A DNA stretch of 32,900 nt, taken from Bacteroidaceae bacterium. GTDB lineage: Bacteria > Bacteroidota > Bacteroidia > Bacteroidales > Bacteroidaceae. The stretch covers positions 1 through 32,900 of the forward strand of contig JAFWXX010000032.1 in assembly GCA_017522915.1 (NCBI GenBank), read 5' to 3'. Position numbers and translations under genes: made by a program. This document shows positions 1 through 7,487 of the stretch, in pieces (positions within the stretch are counted from its first letter, which is position 1; each line of letters starts with the position of its first letter). The notes beneath the pieces are model-generated. The model did no database searches, was not told where the DNA came from, and saw nothing but the letters and a program-made list of their open reading frames with translations.

Positions 1-3000
1 ATTAGTTGTATGGACGGCAATAAGGGATTCAAGATCACCGCTGAGGAGGCTGCAATGTATACAGGTAGTACCAAGAACGTGACAACCGCGGACGGTGATA
101 CCCTTACAACACCAGTCGGTGTGTCTATGAAGTTTGCTCCGGATATGTGGCTGAAGGTTGCCTTTGTCGTAGGTAAACGCGCAGATGGCCGACTGATGGA
201 ACTATATATCAACGGAAAACGAAGTAAAGGTGATATATACGGTACCGGGGACTATTTCAGTCAGGATAATCCTGTGCCAATTACAATCGATAGTAGTAAG
301 GCTGATGTGGAGATACGCAAAATCCGTATCTATGACAGAGCCATAAGTGATGACGAGGAACTAAACAACCAAATTATAGATCGCAAGACTGTTGACGAGA
401 TGACTACTCTGATACAGGCTAATGACATACTCAATCCGGACACAGGCGAGGTTGATATAGACAAGTTGCTCGGTAAAGGCAAGGCTGTGATGCTTGTTGT
501 GCGTAAAGGCGGACTGGCAGAAGTAAATGCTACGAACAATAAAGATACGGATTTTCATTGTGATTATATCCGTATCGTTACTCCTTGGGGCGATGTGTAC
601 GAGTTCTATGACTGTTATATCAGAATACAGGGAACCTCCTCGACAAAGTATCCTATGAAGAACTACCGTATTTATTGTGCTAAGGGCAAGAATCCGAGAG
701 TGTATATCAATGGAGTATTACAAGAGGTAAATCAAGTTCCTGTAAGCAATGGCGGTATACCAGTAGAGAGACTCAATGCTAAGTGTGACTATGCCGACTC
801 TTCTATGACACACAATACAGGCTTTGCAAAACTTGTTAATGATGTATTCAAAGAACTCGGCCTGTTGACGCCACCACAACGTATTAATAGCGATATCCGT
901 ACCACTATTGACGGTTTTCCTATTGATGTGTTCTCCGCAGAAACTATTGATGGCGAACGTACATACTATGGGCAATATAATCTGAACAACGACAAGAGTG
1001 ATTGGGCAAATGTAACCGGAATGAACCCGGTAAAAGCTGCTGACGGTACTCTTGTTGAATGGGAATGTCCGATAGCGTTGGAATTCCTGAACAATTCCTA
1101 TGCTTTGGGTAAGTTCCAGTTAAGTGGTACGACTGATGCTGAAGTAGAAGCAGAATTGATTGCCGGCTTTGACGATGCCCTCGAATTCAATTATCCCAAA
1201 GACCTATATTGGAGTGAGACTGTAGCGGCCAAGGAGGAAGGCGATGTGGCTGATGACAAGCGCAAGACTGCCATTAAACGTTTGTGGACTTGGATTCGGG
1301 ACTGTATCCCTGCTGGTGCAGATATGACTTGCAAGGACCTCAGTACGTGGAAGAGCGATAAGTTTAAGAGCGAAGCTCCGCAATACATAGATGTTCCATT
1401 TGTTCTTACCTACTACCTATGTGCAGATTATAAGGCGTTGGTGGACCAACTTGTAAAGAATATGATAGCCCGTACATGGGACGGCTTGATATGGTATATT
1501 ACTTATTACGATGGAGATACAGCTTTGTTGTTGCGTAACGACTGTTTCCTCGCTTACCTCTACACACTTAGTCGTGAGACTTACGATTTCGAAAAGGGTG
1601 GTTATGCTTTCGAGGGCTTCGACAGTTGGCTGTGGTGCTTGGTTCTTGCCAATATGGAAACCGAGCTCAAAGCGTGTGCCAAGAATCTGCGCCAAGTACT
1701 TACGAATGCGAGAGTCTTAGATATGCTCAATGAGGAGCAAGCCGGCAACTGGTGTGAGCGTATTTATAATAAATCCGGTAAGTTGAAGTATATAGATCCG
1801 CAGGTAAACGGTGTCGAGGTAAATGGTAGCATAGTAACATACCCATACATATATGCATTACAGGGGGACCGTGAGGCTCATCGTACGCATACTATAAACA
1901 ATCGTTTTGCCTTGCTCGATGCAAAGTACGAAACCGGCAACTATACCAGTGACAACATCGACCTCTACATGAGTCGTGCAGCCACAGATGGGGCTACCTC
2001 TATGCAAGTAACGGCCAACGAAGTGTATTATTTCGGCTATGGTACCAATAACACCCCGTCCATACAGCCGTCGCAGAAAGCAGAAGAAGGCGAGACTGTG
2101 ACCTTGATATTTACCGATGCTTTCTCACTGAATGATCCGATGCGTGTTTATGGTGCGAGCCGTATGCGTAAGCTTGTAACAGGCACAGCCGGCAATGAGT
2201 TCGTAGGCAACATAAACCTCAACAAGTGCGTCGTCTTGCAAGAACTTGATATGAGTACTACCGGTAACGGTGGCGACTTCTATATGAACCTTGATAACTG
2301 CCGTCAGCTTGTGCAAATCAATCTCAGAGGACAGAGCAAGGCGAGAACCGGAAGCCAGGCATCAACGGAATTTGATTTCAGCAACCAAACGAAGCTGAGG
2401 ACATTTAATGGCACCGGCACAACCGTCAAGAGTGTAGCATTTGCAAAGGGTGCTCCTCTTGCAAGTGTTGTGCTCCCCTCGACACTGACATCGTTAAGGT
2501 TGGAGTATTTGCCGAACTTACAGATGAGTGGGTTGACTATAGCCGGCTACAATAACATTGAGACATTTGTCTACTCTGCTTGTCCAGGGTTGAATTGGCA
2601 GACACTGCTCGGACGCTGTACTAATGTTGTTCGAATTCGCGTAGAAGGGCTTTCGCTTGAGGGTGACGGAAGTCTGCTCAATACCTACCTCAATAAGAAA
2701 GGTGTCGATGCAGAAGGCAATGCAGTGGAGACCTGTGCGTTGGTTGGTAATTATAAGCTGACACGTTATCCCTCTGATGAGGAACTTGCCACTTGGAGGG
2801 CGCATTATCCGGAACTCAACATACAGTTGCCTCAATACACTATGATTGAGTTTGATGATAGCGTGAGCGACGATGCCAATGTGAGCAACCTCGATAACAG
2901 TACAGGCTACAAGTTCGGAAACGATTATGTCCCCAGCGGACACATAACGGCCATAAACAGCAAACGTCATCGCGTACTTGCCAAAGTAACGAAGATGCCG

Positions 3001-4503
3001 ACAAACCGTAGTATAACTCATGCCGGTGTAGATACACTCGCCAATAACAGCGATGGAACAGTAACTATCTATCCGTTGCACGATGAGAACTCCAACTACT
3101 ACGCAGATGCAGAAGTGTTGGCAAACTGTTCAGCAGCCAAACTCGACGGTACAGAAGGCGATGTAATGATGTATGAGCCGCATTATTGGAAGAAAGGTAT
3201 CAACGACTATCTCAATGGTAAAAAGTACGCTTGTTTCAGCGTGAACGGCGAGATGCCCGACACACCAGATGTAGATGTGCTTACACTTGAGGAAATACAA
3301 GCAGCAGGAAAGTACAAAGACAAGTCGAAGCTGATGAGCGGCAAAGGCTCGTTGTCTGCCTCTTATGGTACCGACAGCAACTATGCCGTTTGTGAAGTAG
3401 ATGTGTCCGGATACAAGAAGGTGCGTTTCCCGACAGTCCTCGGAACAAACCTCATCTGTTCGCTCTTTGTGGATGATGCCGGGAATATACTTGCAACAGT
3501 TGTTGTAAGTACCCTCGCTGCAACCTTTGAGAACGGAATGTACCTTGTACACGATGTTCCAGAAGGAGCAACAGCCCTGCATTTTACAATACATAAGACA
3601 GCAGAGTTCGACAAGGTTGTACTGAGCAACAGCGACCGCATTGAGGATATGGAACCCGACTGGGTAGAACACAAAGCCTGCCTTACGGCAGTGTTCGGTA
3701 GTTCTATTGTAGGTACCAAGCTACGTAGTGCTATTACAGGCGGTAGTACGGCTGCTTCAATGTCGTGGAGTGATTTCCATTACTACAGTCAGCAGCGAGG
3801 TATGCAGCAAATAGATTGGAGTATGCATTGTGATATCGCAAACCTGTTCTATGCTATGTATGGCCGTCGTGATAGTCAAATGCAGTGTGGTGCTGGTTCG
3901 CATTCAAATTCCCGAACGACAGGAGGCACAGCCAAGATAGGTATGCAGGATACCGTAAATACCGATGGCAATACTGTTGGCGGTTATGAAGGCTCAGGTC
4001 TCGCATTTTATAAGACAGTAGACAATGAAGGAAAGGTAACCTTTACACGAATAAACAATATCAACTGTTTGGGCTATGAGGATATTTATGGCCATAAGTA
4101 TGAAATGATGGACGGTGTTGAAGTAAACAAAGGCAGTGTTACCGGTAAATGGTTAATTACTAATCCTGATGGAACGCAGCGTGTGGTCAAAGGTGGCACA
4201 ACATCAGATATTTGGATTCGAGGAGTCGTCTATGGAAAGTTTATGGATATGATGGCCGCTGGTTCCGTGAGCGGTAGTTCAAGTACATACTACTGCGATA
4301 AATACTATTACGGAGCAGCCGTTAGCCGTGTGGTTTACCGGTCGAGCACCAGCGCGTACTCGTTTGGCGGTGTGTCGTATGCGTACGCGCATTACGACTC
4401 ATCGGTCGCGAACACGAGCATCGGGTCGCGTCTCGCCTTCCGCGGAAAAATCGAGGAAGCGGAAAGCGTGGCAGACTTCAAGGCTGCCGTCGAGGTTGCG
4501 TAA
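1..4503 (+). CDS. Giant phage tail / receptor-binding protein with DGR-type variable C-terminus (5' end outside window)
   Basis: The reading frame is open at base 1, so the first ATG at base 10 is probably internal and the N-terminus is missing. Counting from that ATG (1497 residues), residues 1-115 look like the end of a LamG/concanavalin lectin domain. About 155-560 resembles the CotH kinase fold: IQGTSSTKYPMKNYRIY near 205-221, CDYADSSM near 258-265 and a YDGDTALLLRND metal-binding-like motif near 500-511. About 725-900 is leucine-rich-repeat-like (LQELDMS, LVQINLRG, LTSLRLEYLPNL). The last 200 residues match the C-type-lectin-fold targets of diversity-generating retroelements, ending in IGSRLAFRGKI. 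Family knowledge places such proteins at tail tips or fibres, where they bind host surfaces. The tail role is inferred from this architecture and nearby phage genes. The CotH and LRR calls rest on motif resemblance only. A terminator hairpin follows the stop. Confidence 0.8.
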   Translation: MSCMDGNKGFKITAEEAAMYTGSTKNVTTADGDTLTTPVGVSMKFAPDMWLKVAFVVGKRADGRLMELYINGKRSKGDIYGTGDYFSQDNPVPITIDSSKADVEIRKIRIYDRAISDDEELNNQIIDRKTVDEMTTLIQANDILNPDTGEVDIDKLLGKGKAVMLVVRKGGLAEVNATNNKDTDFHCDYIRIVTPWGDVYEFYDCYIRIQGTSSTKYPMKNYRIYCAKGKNPRVYINGVLQEVNQVPVSNGGIPVERLNAKCDYADSSMTHNTGFAKLVNDVFKELGLLTPPQRINSDIRTTIDGFPIDVFSAETIDGERTYYGQYNLNNDKSDWANVTGMNPVKAADGTLVEWECPIALEFLNNSYALGKFQLSGTTDAEVEAELIAGFDDALEFNYPKDLYWSETVAAKEEGDVADDKRKTAIKRLWTWIRDCIPAGADMTCKDLSTWKSDKFKSEAPQYIDVPFVLTYYLCADYKALVDQLVKNMIARTWDGLIWYITYYDGDTALLLRNDCFLAYLYTLSRETYDFEKGGYAFEGFDSWLWCLVLANMETELKACAKNLRQVLTNARVLDMLNEEQAGNWCERIYNKSGKLKYIDPQVNGVEVNGSIVTYPYIYALQGDREAHRTHTINNRFALLDAKYETGNYTSDNIDLYMSRAATDGATSMQVTANEVYYFGYGTNNTPSIQPSQKAEEGETVTLIFTDAFSLNDPMRVYGASRMRKLVTGTAGNEFVGNINLNKCVVLQELDMSTTGNGGDFYMNLDNCRQLVQINLRGQSKARTGSQASTEFDFSNQTKLRTFNGTGTTVKSVAFAKGAPLASVVLPSTLTSLRLEYLPNLQMSGLTIAGYNNIETFVYSACPGLNWQTLLGRCTNVVRIRVEGLSLEGDGSLLNTYLNKKGVDAEGNAVETCALVGNYKLTRYPSDEELATWRAHYPELNIQLPQYTMIEFDDSVSDDANVSNLDNSTGYKFGNDYVPSGHITAINSKRHRVLAKVTKMPTNRSITHAGVDTLANNSDGTVTIYPLHDENSNYYADAEVLANCSAAKLDGTEGDVMMYEPHYWKKGINDYLNGKKYACFSVNGEMPDTPDVDVLTLEEIQAAGKYKDKSKLMSGKGSLSASYGTDSNYAVCEVDVSGYKKVRFPTVLGTNLICSLFVDDAGNILATVVVSTLAATFENGMYLVHDVPEGATALHFTIHKTAEFDKVVLSNSDRIEDMEPDWVEHKACLTAVFGSSIVGTKLRSAITGGSTAASMSWSDFHYYSQQRGMQQIDWSMHCDIANLFYAMYGRRDSQMQCGAGSHSNSRTTGGTAKIGMQDTVNTDGNTVGGYEGSGLAFYKTVDNEGKVTFTRINNINCLGYEDIYGHKYEMMDGVEVNKGSVTGKWLITNPDGTQRVVKGGTTSDIWIRGVVYGKFMDMMAAGSVSGSSSTYYCDKYYYGAAVSRVVYRSSTSAYSFGGVSYAYAHYDSSVANTSIGSRLAFRGKIEEAESVADFKAAVEVA
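4312..4455 (+). other. Candidate DGR variable region (VR) within the tail-protein gene
   Basis: The last ~50 codons before the tail encode a lectin-like segment rich in Ser, Tyr, Ala and Thr (RSSTSAYSFGG, then SYAYAHYDSSVANTS) followed by the near-invariant IGSRLAF ending. Composition shifts sharply here to GC-rich codons (tcg, gcg, tac, agc) unlike the AT-richer gene upstream. Such codons are expected when adenines of an AAC-rich template have been replaced during mutagenic homing. The GC-rich stretch at 4428-4442 is the likely initiation-of-mutagenic-homing end. Inverted repeats follow at 4541 and 4582, where DGR targets often carry a hairpin. No template repeat or reverse transcriptase is visible in the window, so the exact borders and mutable positions cannot be set. 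Confidence 0.72.
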
Positions 4504-4540
4504 AGCGCGAAACGGGAGCGAAGCGACAAAGCGAAAAACG

Positions 4541-4574
4541 AACGGCGTTGGAATGAAGTTCCAGCGCCGTTTTA
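4541..4574 (+). terminator. Intrinsic terminator after the tail gene
   Basis: A 13-bp stem (4541-4553 with 4559-4571, one G:T pair) closes a 5-base loop, tgaag, and runs into tttt. It lies 37 bases after the tail-gene stop. Because it follows a DGR variable region it could also serve as the downstream hairpin/cruciform used by some DGRs; that second role is speculation. Confidence 0.75.
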
Positions 4575-4581
4575 ATATAAT

Positions 4582-4609
4582 ACTGGCGTGAGCCAGTCGA
4601 AATTTTTTT
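4582..4609 (+). terminator. Second short hairpin with T7 tract
   Basis: A 6-bp stem, actggc / gccagt, with a gtga (GNRA-type) loop at 4582-4597 is followed by seven T at 4603-4609. It stands in tandem behind the larger hairpin and would insulate the KAP gene from tail-gene transcription. Confidence 0.55.
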
Positions 4610-4652
4610 GAAATGGGGGATACCCCTCAGAGGTACGTTTCGTTCTGAAAAA

Positions 4653-7082
4653 ATGAGCGGTTCGTTCAAAAAAGGCGAAACGCTTCGTTTTGCGGATTAT
4701 ACAAATAATGCTCAAAAAACGCCATCATTAGAAATTGAGAAAGTATACAATATAGAAGATTCGTACCAACGAAACAAATTATATATTACCACATATAAAA
4801 CCTTAGAAAGTTGCTTTTATTCAGAATGCAGTTTTGCCATCTCTATTACTGGACTCTGGGGAAGTGGGAAAACTACCTTTATGAATTATCTTAAAGGTGA
4901 ATATCAAAAGCAATCTTCTATAAGCATTATTGAATTTGAACCTTGGAAAAATGATACAACGGAGGGTATTATTAGGAATTTCTTTACACTTTTATGTAAA
5001 GAACTAAGGTTATATATTCCCCATATCTCATCAATTTTAAACGAATATATAGACTTACTGTTGAATGAAGAGTCTGTTAAGCCTCTTAAAGTAGTCAGTA
5101 AATCTTTATTGAAAATTTTTAACAAACAAAAAGAACCATACAAAGATATTAAAACCAATTTAGAACAAAGTAAACATAAGATAGTCGTTTTCATTGATGA
5201 TATTGATCGCTTAAATGCAGATGAAATCAAGGAAGTATTATGTCTGATTAGAAATACTGCAAATTTCCCCTTCGTACAATTCATTGTCGCATATGATAAG
5301 GATTATGTTTGTGAAACCTTAAAAAGAGATGGAATTTATAACCCTGAATTGTATTTAGAGAAATTCTTTAATACAGAAATATCTCTTCCTAAAAGCGAAG
5401 AACGAATTATATGTAATGAACTACTAACTCGTATATCCAAAACTATTAACACAATATGGGGAATACCAAAAGAAGACACAAGAATACATGATATGGTATA
5501 TTATCGTTCTGATGATTATACAAATAGCATTATTGATTGCATCCTAGTCCCTAAAATTTTGTATACTATTAGAGATGTTATTCGTTTTCATAATATGTTT
5601 TATTTACTTTCAGAAACATATAAAGAGCAAGGTGCAGAAACTGAAATTGAATTTCAAGATTTATTTTATCTCGAATTGTTACACTATCGATATTCAAATA
5701 TTTATTCAGTGCTATGCAATACTCCTTTATCTATATTAGAACTGAATGAATATAGTTTGTCATTAAAAACAGAAGCGAAAGAAGTTATACAAAACTTAAA
5801 TACTGGTAATCAAGACATAGAAATTGCTTACAATATATTATGCTATCTATTTTCGCATAGTAGGCGTAATAATTCAATGTACTATTTAAGAAACTATTAC
5901 AAATATTTCATGTATCGGTTAGATAAAAAGATTCTTACCACATCTGAATTTTTGATGCTTGAAGATATAGAGGAGGATAATTTAGGGAACAATGTAGACC
6001 AGATGTACAAAGATAAATATCCCTCTGAGTTTGAAAATCAGATATTAGAAATACTAAATCAGATACCAAATGATAGTTCCCCAAGGGGTAATGTCATATA
6101 TGAAATAGTATATAAAATCATAACACTAATACTGAAATATACAAAATTGCGACCGCTTAGGGACGAAGTTTCAACCGCATTAATTGCACATTTAAGAACT
6201 TTGCAGTGCATAGATAAGAAACATTTACGAGAGATGCTGAATCTCTTCAATCTAATTGATTTTAATGTTAAACCTACTCCATACTTTGATATGGATAATT
6301 TCCTTATGTCCATTTTGCTTAAAGACAATTTAGCAGCAAGATTACGAACCAATATTGAGGCTGATGAATATGAGATTATACATACATTCCTATCTACCAC
6401 TTCAAATTCAATTAAAGCAAGTTCAGGGCTTACTAAATTTATTGAGAATGTTCGGAATAATAATAAAGAAAATAACCTATTAATATCACTTACAGAGTTA
6501 TCCAATATACAATTGAATTACTTTATAAATTGCGAGGATAAGCTATCTCGAAAAGGATTCGCTCTATTTTATAATTGTAGGGAAAACAAAAATTCAGTAA
6601 CTCAACAAGTGTTTTTAAGAAATGAAGCTCTATATATAATGAAAGAAGAAATAGAGAAAACTCCTGATAAATATTTTAAGATGTTCATCCGCATGGGGGA
6701 TTCTTTACATCCGGAATACAATACGGTATCACCAGAGCCATATTGCATGGCAATATTTGGAGGCAAAGATAAATTTGAAGCATTCCTAGATAGTTGTAAT
6801 AGTAATTCGGTAGAAGAAGAACGAGTTAAAAATTATTGGATGTTATATAAAAATAATGCATATTCCCCGATTAATTTTGAGAATCAGGGGAATGTTCAAA
6901 ATAAGATTGACAACTGCTTTAGAGATGAAATTCGACAACTTAAGGAATTATTGTATATAAAAGAACAAATTGATGAGACTGGAGCTATCGATGACGAATT
7001 AACCAATAAGTTTAAGAACAATAATTTATATATCAAATTAAGAGGAGATATTCTCCGAATTATTAACAATTTAAAGAATTAA
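4653..7082 (+). CDS. KAP-family P-loop NTPase, possible phage-defence or exclusion protein
   Basis: The protein has 809 residues from the ATG at 4653; a TTG 45 bases upstream is less likely. Walker A is GLWGSGKTT at 67-75, followed by FEPWKND near 95-101, the position of the aromatic F-x-x-W element after Walker A in KAP proteins. Walker B is IVVFIDDIDRL at 177-187, then FIVAYDKDYV near 210-219 and YLEKFFN near 234-240, all usual for KAP NTPases. The C-terminal ~500 residues are unrecognised and helical-looking. The paired membrane segments common in KAP proteins are not evident. The gene is markedly AT-rich against both neighbours and rich in AAA/ATA/TTA codons, which suggests recent transfer. 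Family members include the F-plasmid exclusion protein PifA, so a defence role is plausible but inferred. It forms a unit with the small gene 2 bases downstream. Confidence 0.85.
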   Translation: MSGSFKKGETLRFADYTNNAQKTPSLEIEKVYNIEDSYQRNKLYITTYKTLESCFYSECSFAISITGLWGSGKTTFMNYLKGEYQKQSSISIIEFEPWKNDTTEGIIRNFFTLLCKELRLYIPHISSILNEYIDLLLNEESVKPLKVVSKSLLKIFNKQKEPYKDIKTNLEQSKHKIVVFIDDIDRLNADEIKEVLCLIRNTANFPFVQFIVAYDKDYVCETLKRDGIYNPELYLEKFFNTEISLPKSEERIICNELLTRISKTINTIWGIPKEDTRIHDMVYYRSDDYTNSIIDCILVPKILYTIRDVIRFHNMFYLLSETYKEQGAETEIEFQDLFYLELLHYRYSNIYSVLCNTPLSILELNEYSLSLKTEAKEVIQNLNTGNQDIEIAYNILCYLFSHSRRNNSMYYLRNYYKYFMYRLDKKILTTSEFLMLEDIEEDNLGNNVDQMYKDKYPSEFENQILEILNQIPNDSSPRGNVIYEIVYKIITLILKYTKLRPLRDEVSTALIAHLRTLQCIDKKHLREMLNLFNLIDFNVKPTPYFDMDNFLMSILLKDNLAARLRTNIEADEYEIIHTFLSTTSNSIKASSGLTKFIENVRNNNKENNLLISLTELSNIQLNYFINCEDKLSRKGFALFYNCRENKNSVTQQVFLRNEALYIMKEEIEKTPDKYFKMFIRMGDSLHPEYNTVSPEPYCMAIFGGKDKFEAFLDSCNSNSVEEERVKNYWMLYKNNAYSPINFENQGNVQNKIDNCFRDEIRQLKELLYIKEQIDETGAIDDELTNKFKNNNLYIKLRGDILRIINNLKN

Positions 7083-7084
7083 TT

Positions 7085-7303
7085 ATGAACAATATACAAA
7101 AGACTCTTGAACAACAGATAGATGATGCCGTGAAAGTTTCGAAGGCATTATTTCTACCGAGAGCAAGAAACTCACAAGAAGCAGAGAAAATTGAACGGAA
7201 TATAGAAGCCGCAGGAGATCACTTGAAATCTTTAGTAGCGATTGTTAATGATGCAGATCTTTTTAAGGCATTAGTATATGAGATAATGTCAAAAATGAGA
7301 TAA
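7085..7303 (+). CDS. Small 72-residue protein paired with the KAP NTPase
   Basis: It starts 2 bases after the KAP stop codon, so the two are almost certainly cotranscribed and perhaps translationally coupled. The product is a charged, helix-favouring, soluble small protein (MNNIQKTLEQQIDDAV at the N-terminus) without signal, membrane segment or recognised domain. It shares the AT-rich composition of the KAP gene, so both probably arrived together. Its stop codon is the first three bases of the hairpin that closes the unit. A partner, regulator or antitoxin-like role for the NTPase is possible, but nothing in the sequence decides it. Confidence 0.6.
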   Translation: MNNIQKTLEQQIDDAVKVSKALFLPRARNSQEAEKIERNIEAAGDHLKSLVAIVNDADLFKALVYEIMSKMR

Positions 7304-7338
7304 CGAAATAGCCTGCGTGGTCGCAGGCTATTTCGTTA
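7301..7338. terminator. Perfect 17-bp hairpin closing the KAP unit
   Basis: Bases 7301-7317 are exactly complementary to 7322-7338 around the loop tggt. The KAP-unit stop codon lies inside the left arm. There is no clean T tract, so termination efficiency is uncertain. The symmetry fits a bidirectional stop between the plus-strand KAP unit and the minus-strand S41 gene, which converge here. Confidence 0.6.
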
Positions 7339-7355
7339 TAAAGGTTCTAGAATTA

Positions 7356-7487
7356 TTATTCCAACTCCAAGAACCCCATTAGGAACGAATCGGGAAAGAT
7401 GAATTTCTTTTCGCCAAGGGTGAATTTAATATGAATAAACTTTTCGTTCTTACAACGATGCTTTGACAGTTTGTTGAACCACAATCC
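7356..7487 (-). pseudogene. In-frame coding remnant behind the S41 stop codon
   Basis: Reading past the TAG stop of the S41 gene in the same frame gives 43 sense codons before TAA at 7356-7358. The last 30 residues look like real protein: NEKFIHIKFTLGEKKF followed by IFPDSFLMGFLELE. This resembles, from memory, the end of a small beta-barrel (SH3-like) domain in uncharacterised bacterial proteins, with the pattern I-x-V-x-F, GEK-x-F, FPDAF-x-x-GFL. No start codon precedes it. It is probably the 3' end of a gene whose front was deleted or replaced, or less likely a stop-codon readthrough tail. Confidence 0.4.

Noticed and set aside
4504-4652. Possible template repeat or short accessory DGR gene directly after the variable region
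   Set aside because: The 149 bases hold two hairpins and an A-rich GC-containing stretch but no near-copy of the variable region and no reading frame of use.
4608-4652. Upstream TTG start extending the KAP protein by 15 residues
   Set aside because: The TTG sits on the T tract of the second hairpin and the extension has no family resemblance; the ATG at 4653 is preferred.
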